64,000 nt of DNA from JAURDE01 sp965365285 (GTDB lineage: Bacteria > Bdellovibrionota > Bacteriovoracia > Bacteriovoracales > Bacteriovoracaceae), in contig CBDUBC010000005.1 in assembly GCA_965365285.1 (NCBI GenBank), forward strand, positions 1-64,000, in the 5' to 3' direction. Under the pieces are notes generated by a model that did no database searches, was not told the DNA's origin, and worked only from the letters and a program-made list of their open reading frames with translations. This document shows positions 17,010 through 25,475 of the stretch, in pieces (position 1 is the first letter of the stretch; each line of letters opens with the position of its first letter). Both the position numbers and the translations under genes were made by a program.

Positions 17010-18445
17010 AACTTTTTGATCTCCTTAGTGGAAGCTCTACTTATTCAAAGTCAGAGCCAGACCATTTTCAAAAATTTAAAGTATTTGAAAATATAAAGCG
17101 ACTTGTTCATCGTAACAAGTCGCTTATTACTCTTCCTCAAGATCTTCTCGATCTCAAAATATTTACTCACTATGATACTTGTGAAATTCATTTTCATAAG
17201 AAAGGAGGACTGGAGTATAAAGTACTGAGTAAAAGAAGAGGACAAGAGCTTAAAGAAGATAGCTTTAATGATCTGCAGAATTATTATAATGTCTTAAATC
17301 AGATTAAAAAAAGTAAAAATAAACTTTTTGAAAGTAATTTTTTCCCTCATTTTAATACTTTTATAATTGGGACTTTCCTTTCAAAAGTTTTTGAATTTCA
17401 ACAACATAATATCATTCTTATTCTTTCTAATAGTGGATTTCTCTATCCTAGTAAAGAAGAGCAGAATTACTTTGATGAATTCTTTCATAATCTTCAACCT
17501 ATTCTTGAATCTCGAGTGAGTTCTCATAGTTCCCTCTATAAATATCAAACTCTTGCTAAAACTATTGAAAATATTCCTCTTCATTTTGAAGTTCTCAACA
17601 CGGACTCTACGCTCCTCTTTAGAAGTTCCTCTGAATATCGTGAAGAAGGAAAACTTCGTACTCAGGAAATTGAATTAAGTGATCATAATCTTCTCGTCCT
17701 CTTCGAACATAATAATCAAAGATGGGCGACAGATATTTTACACTTCCAAAGAGTCAAATTATTAGGTGAGCTCCTCAATACCTTAAAACATGAACTCAGT
17801 AATCCGCTCTTTGGTTTAAAACTTTCCTCTTCTATACTTTCTGATGAGATTACAGATGAAGATGAAATTAAGCTTTTAGAGGAAATTAAGCAAAACTGTC
17901 AAAGATGTCAGAATATCATTCAAGACTTTCAGTACCTCTATGATGAACGTAATGAAAATGTTCATATTGATCTTAAAAAACTTATTAGAGAAGTACTTAC
18001 TTTAACTAAAAGTGAGACTCGAATGATTAGAAAGAGAGTCATCATTGAAGATGATAGAGATATTTTTATTAAATCAAATCCTACATTTTTAACTCAAATC
18101 CTTTTTAACCTAGTCATCAATAGTGCCCATGCAATTGAAGAAAGTGAGCCCTCAGATACACATTGCATTACAATCCAAGTCGAGACTCCAAGTTTAGATA
18201 AACTCTCCATCTCAGTTTCAGATACTGGAACAGGAATTGGGTCCGATAAGAATCTCAGTATTTTTGATCCTTTCTTTACGACTAAAGAAAAAGGAACGGG
18301 GTTAGGGTTACCGATCTGTCAAAATTTGGCCAAAAAGCTGAATGGTAGGCTTGTATTTGAGAATAATTCACCTTTGCCAGGCGTAACTTTCTCGCTAAAC
18401 TTGACCCTGGAGTATTATGACCAAAAAGAGACTACTCATCATTGA
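16964..18445 (+). CDS. Soluble sensor histidine kinase
   Basis: A 493-aa kinase with no membrane helix. An N-terminal sensory region of about 260 residues is not recognised. The DHp H-box is LKHELSNPL, with phosphoacceptor H276. The ATP-binding domain has an intact N box (LVINSAHAIEE), G1 (DTGTGIG), F box (FDPFFTTKEKGTGLGLPI) and G2. It overlaps the upstream gene by 46 bases and its cognate response regulator by 29 bases, so expression is strongly coupled. Being in the flagellar glycosylation operon suggests a flagellum-related signal, by inference. Confidence 0.88.
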   Translation: MENPSHSISSIAEKLKLFDLLSGSSTYSKSEPDHFQKFKVFENIKRLVHRNKSLITLPQDLLDLKIFTHYDTCEIHFHKKGGLEYKVLSKRRGQELKEDSFNDLQNYYNVLNQIKKSKNKLFESNFFPHFNTFIIGTFLSKVFEFQQHNIILILSNSGFLYPSKEEQNYFDEFFHNLQPILESRVSSHSSLYKYQTLAKTIENIPLHFEVLNTDSTLLFRSSSEYREEGKLRTQEIELSDHNLLVLFEHNNQRWATDILHFQRVKLLGELLNTLKHELSNPLFGLKLSSSILSDEITDEDEIKLLEEIKQNCQRCQNIIQDFQYLYDERNENVHIDLKKLIREVLTLTKSETRMIRKRVIIEDDRDIFIKSNPTFLTQILFNLVINSAHAIEESEPSDTHCITIQVETPSLDKLSISVSDTGTGIGSDKNLSIFDPFFTTKEKGTGLGLPICQNLAKKLNGRLVFENNSPLPGVTFSLNLTLEYYDQKETTHH

Positions 18446-18785
18446 GGATGAATTTTTAATTCAGTATTCCCTGAAAAAACTTTTTGAGCGGAAAGGGATA
18501 TCAGTAGATACAACCAATTCCGGAAAAAAGGCAATCGGACTCATTAATTCCAAAGACTACGACAAAATTATTTGTGATCTCATGCTCAAGGATATCACTG
18601 GCTTTGAGGTGATCGAAGAATCTAAGAAAAAATATAATTCTGAGGATATTAAATCTAAATTCGTTATTATTACTGCCTATAGCTCTGAACAAATCTTGGA
18701 AAAAGCATCATATTATCAATGTAAAATAATCAATAAGCCCTTCAATATTGAAAATGAAGATACTTTAAGAAATTTTTTGGAATAA
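18417..18785 (+). CDS. Single-domain response regulator
   Basis: A 122-aa CheY-like receiver with acid pocket IIEDE, phosphoacceptor D54 (CDLMLKDITGFEV), switch Thr (IITAY) and Lys in NKPF. There is no output domain. It overlaps the kinase stop by 29 bases and is the obvious phosphorylation partner. It could act on the flagellar motor or pass phosphate to an unseen HPt. nadK follows 3 bases later. Confidence 0.88.
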   Translation: MTKKRLLIIEDEFLIQYSLKKLFERKGISVDTTNSGKKAIGLINSKDYDKIICDLMLKDITGFEVIEESKKKYNSEDIKSKFVIITAYSSEQILEKASYYQCKIINKPFNIENEDTLRNFLE

Positions 18786-18788
18786 AGA

Positions 18789-19691
18789 ATGATTAAAAAG
18801 AAAATTAAATCAGTAGGAATTGTACTTAAACCAACAGCTACTAAAGAAGTAAATCGATTTTCTGCCAATCTAGCTAAGTGGCTGATTGAAAAAGGTATTA
18901 AGGTCTATATTCCAAAGATTGATCTTGATAATCTCTCTAAACTTATTCCGAACCTCGATCAAAAAATTTCGATTTCAACCATGAAGAATATTCATCATGA
19001 TACTGAAATTATAATTTCCGTTGGGGGAGATGGTACGATATTAGGAGTTGCTAGAGGGGCTCGTAAAGGCGGTCCTGCAATCCTTGGACTAAAGATGGGG
19101 GGTCTTGGTTTTATTACCGAGTTCACCAAAGTTGATATTTATAAACATCTCACAAAGATTTTAACAGGTGACTTTGAGTGTCACAGTCTTAATCTTTACC
19201 GAGCGCGAGTTTATGAAAAAGATAAAATTATTTATGAAAGTCGTTTTGTGAATGATGCAGTTGTCGATCGAATTGAACTATCAAGACTACTCAAATTAAA
19301 AGTAAGCTGTGGTGATAATCATATTTACGATATTTCTGGTGATGGTCTTATTGTCGCTTCACCTATTGGATCCACTGCCTACTCCCTTGCAGCTGGAGGG
19401 CCCATCATACATCCTTCTGTGAACTCCCTTTCCCTGACGCCGATTTGTCCTCATAGCCTTACTAATAGACCTCTCGTCATTCCTGATAACAGCGCGGTTC
19501 GAATTGAAAGTACAAAAAATGAAAAAGGATCGATTCACCTTACTCTTGATGGTCAGGAAGAATTCAACGTTGGACCAAAACAATATATTCAAATTGAAAA
19601 AGTGCGCAACGTGAATGCTAGACTCATTTCTAATAAGAATAGAGAGTATTTCAACACCTTAAAAGAAAAGTTCACTTACGGTAAGCGGTAG
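18789..19691 (+). CDS. nadK: NAD kinase
   Basis: A 300-aa ATP/polyphosphate-NAD kinase that makes NADP. It has the signature GGDGT (79-83), GLKMGGLGFITEF, NDAVVDR (the usual NE-x-x-I is N-D here), DGLIVASPIGSTAYSLAAGGPI and the C-terminal substrate region. Three bases separate it from the response regulator, so it is probably read from the same transcript. It ends convergently with lpxH, overlapping by 16 bases. Confidence 0.93.
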   Translation: MIKKKIKSVGIVLKPTATKEVNRFSANLAKWLIEKGIKVYIPKIDLDNLSKLIPNLDQKISISTMKNIHHDTEIIISVGGDGTILGVARGARKGGPAILGLKMGGLGFITEFTKVDIYKHLTKILTGDFECHSLNLYRARVYEKDKIIYESRFVNDAVVDRIELSRLLKLKVSCGDNHIYDISGDGLIVASPIGSTAYSLAAGGPIIHPSVNSLSLTPICPHSLTNRPLVIPDNSAVRIESTKNEKGSIHLTLDGQEEFNVGPKQYIQIEKVRNVNARLISNKNREYFNTLKEKFTYGKR

Positions 19692-20419
19692 AATTGATGC
19701 CCTTGCTGATTAAGAAGGATGCACTTCTTTGAGTGAAGTGGATATCCATTATTGAGATAGAACCCGCCACCAATAATTGGATACTCATCTTCAATATGGC
19801 TATGGCCACAGACAATATAATCATAGTTTTTTTGAACATTGAGAAGCTGAGCGCTTTTTCTAAATTTGGACCTAATTTTTTGGATAGTCTGCTCATCTCT
19901 AAAGTAACTTTTGTTCTTTTTTCGTGAGTACTCACTCCATCTCGATCCAAGTACATGGACTATTTTAGCAGGCAGGTTATCTACGAATTTCTGAAAGAAA
20001 TTATTTCTTAATGTAAATTTAGTTAATTTATAAGAAAGATTATCCAAATCGAGATCATCTCCATGAGAAAAATAAAGCTTCTTTCCCCAGCGGTTAAGAA
20101 TCAAGTGTCCCTTGTGATAGAAAAACTGATAATCCTTAAATTTCTTTTGAAATAAAGACTCCAAATGAAAATCGTGATTGCCCTCAAAAAAATAAATCTC
20201 TTTACCTTCTTGAAGATGAACTTCCATTTGATCAAAAAGCGCTTCAAATCTTTTGAGGTAGTAAGTGTGAGCTCCTACCATAAGATCAAAGATATCCCCT
20301 AGAAAAATGAGAGTGCTGGCCTCTTTGACTTGCTCGGAACTTAAAAAGTTATGAACTAACCTATAGGCTTCATCGTTTGGAGTTTTAATATGGGTATCTG
20401 AAATGACGGCTATAGTCAT
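19676..20419 (-). CDS. lpxH: UDP-2,3-diacylglucosamine pyrophosphatase-like metallophosphoesterase
   Basis: A 247-aa calcineurin-like phosphoesterase with a full metal set: DTH (D8, H10), GDIFD (D42, D45), GNHD (80-83), SHGDDLD and CGHSH. The layout, including the insertion after GDIFDLMVG, fits LpxH, which hydrolyses UDP-2,3-diacylglucosamine to lipid X in lipid A synthesis. A different metallophosphoesterase substrate cannot be excluded from the motifs alone. Its 3' end overlaps nadK on the other strand by 16 bases. Confidence 0.75.
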   Translation of the reverse strand: MTIAVISDTHIKTPNDEAYRLVHNFLSSEQVKEASTLIFLGDIFDLMVGAHTYYLKRFEALFDQMEVHLQEGKEIYFFEGNHDFHLESLFQKKFKDYQFFYHKGHLILNRWGKKLYFSHGDDLDLDNLSYKLTKFTLRNNFFQKFVDNLPAKIVHVLGSRWSEYSRKKNKSYFRDEQTIQKIRSKFRKSAQLLNVQKNYDYIVCGHSHIEDEYPIIGGGFYLNNGYPLHSKKCILLNQQGHQFYRLP

Positions 20420-20449
20420 AGCTTTTTATATGCTAAAAGTGATCAATTA

Positions 20450-21124
20450 TCAATTATTCTGAGCTTTAAGTTGCTTATTCATGATCTGGCGAATGACTTT
20501 GGAGGTCGATTCGTCTAAATCTGCGAACCGAAAACTGACTTTGGCCCCTCCGTACGGGCAAGCCTCTAGCATATAGGGAGAGAGCTTAAGGTAGTTCACG
20601 ATCACAACGTCCACTTCAATGGTTTTGTGATCTCCAGTAAGCTTAACATTTTTAATTTTGGTACCTGGCTCAATGGCGAATCGCTCACTTTTAGAAAAAA
20701 TAATCGACATCCCTCCAGGGCTAATATCATGAAGTCTTTTACGGCACTCTCTTTTTCCTACAGTAAACTCCACATTATAGTTTTCCTCTAAAAAGACACG
20801 ATCTCGTGTTCGTCGATCATAGTAAAGATAGGTGTCAGGCATCCCTAAAGTAAGGGCCTTTCTTTCATTAAGGTTTTTAAAGGGTGCTGAAAAAACTAGA
20901 GATAAAAGTGGTATGTACACATTAACTGTACCAAAACCACTAATCACTTGCTCCATAACCTCACTTCCGCCCCCTTGAGGTTCAATCAAAATTTCAGACT
21001 TCCCTGGATGGTACATTCTAATTTTAGCATTGCCTTTGATCGTGTAACTATGAAAAAGGTACCAGACGACAACGTCGTATTTCTTGGTAACTGCCTCTTC
21101 AATGGATTTAATTACTTCGCTCAT
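20450..21124 (-). CDS. PilZ domain protein (c-di-GMP receptor candidate)
   Basis: A 224-aa protein. The region RRTRDRVFLEEN ... HDISPGGMSI matches the PilZ c-di-GMP signature (RxxxR then D-x-S-x-x-G). The N-terminal ~85 residues form an accessory domain, in a YcgR-like architecture. It lies just downstream of flagellin on the same strand, which fits c-di-GMP control of motility. The 5' leader contains a strong stem-loop (21141-21170) close to the ribosome site (GGGAA). Confidence 0.85.
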   Translation of the reverse strand: MSEVIKSIEEAVTKKYDVVVWYLFHSYTIKGNAKIRMYHPGKSEILIEPQGGGSEVMEQVISGFGTVNVYIPLLSLVFSAPFKNLNERKALTLGMPDTYLYYDRRTRDRVFLEENYNVEFTVGKRECRKRLHDISPGGMSIIFSKSERFAIEPGTKIKNVKLTGDHKTIEVDVVIVNYLKLSPYMLEACPYGGAKVSFRFADLDESTSKVIRQIMNKQLKAQNN

Positions 21125-21140
21125 AGCTTTTTCCCATAAA

Positions 21141-21170
21141 CCCCTCAGGAAACATACGCCCCCTGAGGGG
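21141..21170 (-). terminator. Perfect inverted repeat between flagellin and the PilZ gene
   Basis: CCCCTCAGG (21141-21149) pairs exactly with CCTGAGGGG (21162-21170), a 9-bp G+C-rich stem with a 12-base loop. It is 17 bases upstream of the PilZ start, and on the minus strand it is followed by TTTATGGG rather than a clear U-run. It could be an attenuator, a leader structure or a second terminator after flagellin. Confidence 0.5.
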
Positions 21171-21224
21171 ATGGGCTTAAAATGCGATGATATGGGGCTT
21201 CACCGACATTTTTTAATAAATTAT

Positions 21225-21252
21225 AGAAGGGAAAGGTTAAACCTTTCCCTTC
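21225..21252 (-). terminator. Flagellin transcription terminator
   Basis: A near-perfect hairpin (GAAGGGAAAGG paired with CCTTTCCCTTC, loop of a few bases) lies about 10 bases after the flagellin stop. On the minus strand it is followed by a T/A-rich run (TATAATTTATT). This fits an intrinsic terminator for the highly expressed flagellin message. Confidence 0.75.
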
Positions 21253-21261
21253 AATTTTAAA

Positions 21262-22095
21262 TTATCCGATTAATCTTAGTGCGCTATTTGGCAAGCTATT
21301 CGCTTGAGCAAGAGCAGAAATACCTGCTTGCTTAAGGATCGAGGCACTTGCTAATTCAGCAGTTGAAGAAGCTACATCGACATCCTCAATAACTGATCTG
21401 GCACTATCTTGGTTGATCGTCTGAATCTCTAGGTTGTTCACGGTAGAAGCAAGTCTACTTTGAATCGCACCTAGATTTGATCGTTGTCCTGAAATTTGAT
21501 CAATGGCATCATCCACCATTGCAATTGAATCAAGTGCGGAGTCTTTTTCTGCAACTCCAGTTCCATCAACTCCAATACTTCCTGTAGACGCATCCGTTTC
21601 ACCTGAATCAAAACTAATGATGTTTTGTTCTCCAGCAAATGCTCCAACCTGAAAATCTAGAGTTCCAGCACCCTCTCCGTTAAGAAGTTGAGTACCGTTG
21701 AAAACTGTTGCCTCAGAAATTCTATCTATTTCTGTTAAAAGTTGTTGGTATTCTTTATCTAGAAAACCTCTTTCTGTTTCACCAACTGTATCAGAAGCTG
21801 CTTGTACAGAAAGCTCTCTTAGTCTAACGAGAATATTAGAAACCTCGTTAAGTCCCCCTTCAGCAGTCTGAACGAGTGAGATACCATCGTTAGCATTTCG
21901 AGTCGCTTGTCTAAGACCTAGAGTTTGTGCCTCTAAGTTCTTTGAGATCGCTAACCCGGCCGCATCGTCTGCAGCTTTGGTGATTCTTTTCCCAGAAGAA
22001 AGTCTTTCTAGTTCCTTCTGCCCCTTGTTCGAAATCTCGCGTAAGTTCATCTGAACGTACTGAGACGGAATGTTTGAATAAATTCGTAAGCCCAT
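21262..22095 (-). CDS. fliC: Flagellin
   Basis: A 277-aa flagellin with conserved N-terminal D0/D1 (MGLRIYSNIPSQYVQMNLRE, LERLSSGKRI, AADDAAGLAIS) and C-terminal D1/D0 (NLEIQTINQD, ASSTAELASASILKQAG, LPNSALRLIG). Only a short variable middle is present, so this is a compact filament subunit. The ribosome site is AAAGGAGAC. A sigma-28 promoter lies 50-80 bases upstream, with a small stem-loop at the predicted 5' end and a terminator after the stop, so it is a monocistronic class-3 gene. Confidence 0.96.
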   Translation of the reverse strand: MGLRIYSNIPSQYVQMNLREISNKGQKELERLSSGKRITKAADDAAGLAISKNLEAQTLGLRQATRNANDGISLVQTAEGGLNEVSNILVRLRELSVQAASDTVGETERGFLDKEYQQLLTEIDRISEATVFNGTQLLNGEGAGTLDFQVGAFAGEQNIISFDSGETDASTGSIGVDGTGVAEKDSALDSIAMVDDAIDQISGQRSNLGAIQSRLASTVNNLEIQTINQDSARSVIEDVDVASSTAELASASILKQAGISALAQANSLPNSALRLIG

Positions 22096-22120
22096 TTTTC
22101 TGTCTCCTTTTAATATTTTC

Positions 22121-22137
22121 CCGACTATTTATGTCGG
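22121..22137 (-). promoter_or_regulatory. 5' UTR stem-loop of flagellin mRNA
   Basis: CCGAC and GTCGG (5-bp stem, 7-base loop) sit a few bases after the predicted transcription start of the sigma-28 promoter. A 5'-terminal hairpin of this kind could stabilise the message; this is inference. Confidence 0.45.
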
Positions 22138-22146
22138 ACAAAATAA

Positions 22147-22173
22147 ATATCGACAATCAACCTGAGTTCTTTA
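22147..22173 (-). promoter_or_regulatory. Sigma-28 (FliA) promoter of flagellin
   Basis: Read on the minus strand, TAAAGAAC, 11 bases, then GTCGATAT. This matches the FliA consensus TAAAGTTT-N11-GCCGATAA at most positions, including all of TAAAG and CGAT. It sits 52 bases upstream of the flagellin ATG. Confidence 0.85.
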
Positions 22174-22250
22174 GTCAAATAATTATTCCTGATAAAAAAA
22201 ATTAAGTATTGCACTGATTTCAATGCTTTAGAAAATAAGAAAAAACTTGC

Positions 22251-22595
22251 TCAATATTTTTTGTTGAGTTCAATAAGCCTTTCAAAACTAGCTTTCTCAT
22301 CATGATCAAGCTTTAAAAGCCCTTTAAAACGCTGATCCATGACTAATAGGTTGGGTGAAGACTGAGTATTATCTTTATATGTCTCAAAAGCTTGTTGATT
22401 TCTATAGACTACGACGTCCTTATTTAGATGAAAGCTCGCCTTAAAATACTGATAAAGATCTTTTATTGTTAATGAATCTTTCTCCAACCGAGCAACTCCC
22501 TCATAGGAGACCTCACCAAAGATAAAATGATCTCTTTTTGTATCCTTAAATTCTAAAGGTGAAAGTATTTCTGTTGAATAAAATGCAAAGATCAA
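22251..22595 (-). CDS. Hypothetical protein coupled to rfaE2
   Basis: A 114-aa soluble protein with no recognised motif or membrane segment. Its start overlaps the rfaE2 stop by 4 bases (22592-22595), so it is translationally coupled to the upstream heptose-nucleotide gene. Residues 35-75 suggest an alternating alpha/beta pattern. The function is unknown. It is the last gene of a minus-strand run from 26986. Confidence 0.6.
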   Translation of the reverse strand: MIFAFYSTEILSPLEFKDTKRDHFIFGEVSYEGVARLEKDSLTIKDLYQYFKASFHLNKDVVVYRNQQAFETYKDNTQSSPNLLVMDQRFKGLLKLDHDEKASFERLIELNKKY

Positions 22596-23047
22596 TGATT
22601 CGCTTCTTTAATCTTATCGATAATTCCAGTTGTGGATCTTCCTTCTCTAAAAAGAAGAGACTTCACCTCTCCTCCGTGCGAAAGGACAAAGTCAGAACCT
22701 ACTATTTGATCCACCTTCCAATCACCGCCTTTAACAAGAACGTCAGGAGAGATTTCTTGAATTAATTCAAGTGGGGTGGACTGATCGAAAATCTCCACAA
22801 AATCAACGGCCTTCAAGTTTTCTAGTACAAACTTACGATCATTTTCATTATTAATTGGACGAAGAGGGCCTTTCAATTCTTTCACACTTCGATCAGAGTT
22901 CATTCCCACAACAAGAATATCGCCAAGGGATTTGGCCTCATTAAGATACTGGACGTGCCCGCTGTGGAGGATATCAAAGCAGCCATTAGTAAAAACGATT
23001 TTTTTATCGCCACGATTTTTAGAGATTTCAACTAGGTCTTTATTCAT
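22592..23047 (-). CDS. rfaE2: D-glycero-beta-D-manno-heptose 1-phosphate adenylyltransferase
   Basis: A 151-aa nucleotidyltransferase corresponding to the C-terminal half of HldE. It has TNGCFDILHSGHVQYL (HxGH motif), GMNSDRSVKELKGPLRP, VLVKGGDW and EGRSTTGIIDKI. It activates heptose 1-phosphate to ADP-heptose for LPS inner core. The kinase half (HldE-N/RfaE1) must be elsewhere. It overlaps the RDD gene and the downstream hypothetical gene by 4 bases each. The two GT9 enzymes at 12982 and 14788 could use related donors. Confidence 0.93.
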   Translation of the reverse strand: MNKDLVEISKNRGDKKIVFTNGCFDILHSGHVQYLNEAKSLGDILVVGMNSDRSVKELKGPLRPINNENDRKFVLENLKAVDFVEIFDQSTPLELIQEISPDVLVKGGDWKVDQIVGSDFVLSHGGEVKSLLFREGRSTTGIIDKIKEANH

Positions 23048-23784
23048 GACCTCTTTATAACCACAGTTCCAGAGAGTTTGTCATGAAAACCAAGCGCCAG
23101 AGGAAGAATGCATAGCGTAAATGAAATAAAACTCACGAAAGAGCGAATAAAAACATCGGTAAGTCTGCATTTTTCATCATTCGTTCTTATGACGCCCAGA
23201 TTAAACATACTTTTCCCAGGTGTTTCTGAAATATCGAGTACTGAAAAGAAAAAGATATAAACAAGAGCAAAGATTCCTACAAGGGAACCAAGTACTTGAG
23301 GAGAATTAAAGTTGAGCTGTCGAATATCGAGTCCGCTAAAGTGAAATCCTGAATAAGCAGTTAGACCAATAATCCCCGTTAAAATAATCATATCCACGAT
23401 GTAGGCCAAACTTTTTTCCCATGGATCAGCTAATTGAAACTTTTGTACTAGGGATTCTTCTTTTTTGGGCTCCGCCACTTTCTCAACTCGATGATGGAGC
23501 TCTGGTAAAGCAACCTCTTCCATTTTTGTGCTGAGTCTTGTCGTGAAAGTCGTAGGTGTAACAGTTGCTTGTTGAATAGGTTTTGTTTGAGCTCTAGAGG
23601 TCGTGGGTGCTTTAATTATCTTTTTAAGATTTTTATCTTCATGATGAAAACCTAACCCAGCATTAATGGGTTTAAAATTGATTTCATCAAAATCCTGACT
23701 TTCTTCCTCTTCATCAAAATTAAAAATGATATTTTTAGGATCGAAGTTTTTTTTGATAGGGTCGGTTTGTCCTTGAGTGTTCAT
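23044..23784 (-). CDS. RDD-family membrane protein
   Basis: A 246-aa protein. About 115 residues of low-complexity, charged and Thr-rich cytoplasmic sequence precede an RDD domain of three to four helices (SLAYIVDMIILTGII, VGIFALVYIFFFSVLD, SFVSFISFTLCILPLAL). ETPGKSMFNLGVI is the family motif after the second helix. RDD proteins are poorly characterised; some are linked to ion transport. It is coupled to rfaE2 by a 4-base overlap. Confidence 0.8.
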   Translation of the reverse strand: MNTQGQTDPIKKNFDPKNIIFNFDEEEESQDFDEINFKPINAGLGFHHEDKNLKKIIKAPTTSRAQTKPIQQATVTPTTFTTRLSTKMEEVALPELHHRVEKVAEPKKEESLVQKFQLADPWEKSLAYIVDMIILTGIIGLTAYSGFHFSGLDIRQLNFNSPQVLGSLVGIFALVYIFFFSVLDISETPGKSMFNLGVIRTNDEKCRLTDVFIRSFVSFISFTLCILPLALGFHDKLSGTVVIKRS

Positions 23785-23820
23785 GAAGTCACCTCTTCTT
23801 TTGCAGATAGTCTAACATAG

Positions 23821-24507
23821 TTAACTTACCTTTCCAAGTACAAAGCCTAAGGCTACACAACATGCAACGGGTGCAGTAAGTATGGGTGTAGGTAAATGAA
23901 CAGAAGTAGAACCCATTTTTATCAGCTGCTCATTTTCACTTGGAGATAATCCGCCTTCAGGTCCTATGATGATGAGTGTACTACTCTTTGATTTTAAGTT
24001 TGTGGAATGATGGTCTGCTAAAGAAAATAGAATTTTATTTTCAAATTCTGGTAAAAGCGAAAGGAGATCATCAAAGTCCACAACCTTATCTACCTGTGGC
24101 AAGTAGGGGTTATTAGATTGAGTAAGAGCATTGATCATTATTTTATTAATCTTTTCGTAATTAGGTTTCAGACGTTGAGAGAACTCTGAGTAAAAAGGAA
24201 TGACTCTATTAATTCCCATCTCCGTTGCCGATCTAATCATTTCATTAAAGGCATCTTTTTTTGTGACTGCGATAGCAAGAGATATTTGCCCTATCTTTTC
24301 TTGATGAGTTTTACTATGAACCTTAAAAGTAACTCTTTTTTTCTGAATAAGCTCAACCTCACCGTCTGCGAAATATCCCTTACCGTTCATGAGTAGAATT
24401 TTTTCACCTTTTTGAATTCGAACAACGTTAATTAAATGATGAGAATCTTCACCCTCTATGGTGATAAATTCATCGTCTGTTAAATCTTCAATATAGACCG
24501 CTCTCAT
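23821..24507 (-). CDS. rsmE: 16S rRNA m3U1498 methyltransferase
   Basis: A 228-aa SPOUT methyltransferase. The N-terminal PUA-like part contains GEDSHHLINVVRIQKGEKI. The knotted C-terminal half contains IIGPEGGLSPSENEQL and an alanine-rich helix near PVACCVALGFVLG. The start at 24507 (MRAVYIEDL) gives a 4-base ATGA overlap with prmA and is preferred over the nine-codon longer form. The rsmE-prmA pairing is common in bacteria. Confidence 0.9.
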   Translation of the reverse strand: MRAVYIEDLTDDEFITIEGEDSHHLINVVRIQKGEKILLMNGKGYFADGEVELIQKKRVTFKVHSKTHQEKIGQISLAIAVTKKDAFNEMIRSATEMGINRVIPFYSEFSQRLKPNYEKINKIMINALTQSNNPYLPQVDKVVDFDDLLSLLPEFENKILFSLADHHSTNLKSKSSTLIIIGPEGGLSPSENEQLIKMGSTSVHLPTPILTAPVACCVALGFVLGKVS

Positions 24508-25475
24508 AGTTTTTGCATTAAAAGGGCTATCCAATCTCCCTTCTCTACTTTTTTTAGAAATTTATAGTCATTAAACTCTTGAATGATTTCCTCTTCTTGA
24601 CCTTTAAGAAGGCCACTCAGAATTAAATGACCAGCGTGTTTTGTTGACTCAGTAATAGTCGCTTTTTCTTTTAGTAGAATACCCTGAATGATATTAGCAA
24701 AAACAAGGTCGTATTCTTGAGTACCATAGAAATCATCGCGCAAAAAACTTAGTGTTTTTTCTCCATCCTCTATAATTTCATTATGATTGAAATTTTGCCG
24801 ACAATTCTCGATAGCATCGACATCAACGTCACAAAAGTGAACTGTACTTATACCTTTTTTAATAGCAGTAATTCCTAAAATTCCGGAGCCACATCCAAAA
24901 TCTAGACAAGTCTTTAACCCAAGGTTTTTATCTATTATATCTTCAAGGAGCTGCAAGCATAAAAAGGTTGTCTCATGCCCTCCTGTACCAAAACCCTGGC
25001 CTGGATAGATATAAACGATCGAGGGATCCTCTTCTTTTTGATTCTCTTTATACCAGCTAGGGTAAATCTTAGTTTTACTAGAAATGATAATAGGCTTAAA
25101 GTTTTCTCTCCAAGATTCGTTCCAGTCTTCACCCTCACATTCTTCTAAAACTACTTTGATTGAAGGGTAATCCTTATCCAGGAAATCGAAAAATTCTTGC
25201 GCTCTCTCATTGGCATCACCTTGATAAAAATAAAAGTTTTTCACAATAGATTTGGTCAACATGACAGATTCTTCAAGTATATTGATATCCTCATCTGAAA
25301 GATTGCCTCCTCCGTAAGCTTTATCTCCTAAAATCTTATCAATTTCCTCCTCTCCTAGAGAATAATCTTCAATCCCATCACATTGATAGACGTTGAGAGC
25401 ACGATTCTCGATATTCTCACAAAATTTTATTTCTTCATTTTCAAATGCGACATTTACTTTAAAATAATTACTCAT
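24504..25475 (-). CDS. prmA: Ribosomal protein L11 methyltransferase
   Basis: A 323-aa PrmA. The SAM-binding core is QGFGTGGHETTFLCLQLLE, LDFGCGSGILGITAIKKG, and FANIIQGIL in motif IV. The enzyme trimethylates L11 at several positions. It overlaps rsmE by 4 bases at one end and the binding-protein gene by 4 bases at the other. The N-terminal ~130 residues form the L11-recognition domain. Confidence 0.9.
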   Translation of the reverse strand: MSNYFKVNVAFENEEIKFCENIENRALNVYQCDGIEDYSLGEEEIDKILGDKAYGGGNLSDEDINILEESVMLTKSIVKNFYFYQGDANERAQEFFDFLDKDYPSIKVVLEECEGEDWNESWRENFKPIIISSKTKIYPSWYKENQKEEDPSIVYIYPGQGFGTGGHETTFLCLQLLEDIIDKNLGLKTCLDFGCGSGILGITAIKKGISTVHFCDVDVDAIENCRQNFNHNEIIEDGEKTLSFLRDDFYGTQEYDLVFANIIQGILLKEKATITESTKHAGHLILSGLLKGQEEEIIQEFNDYKFLKKVEKGDWIALLMQKL

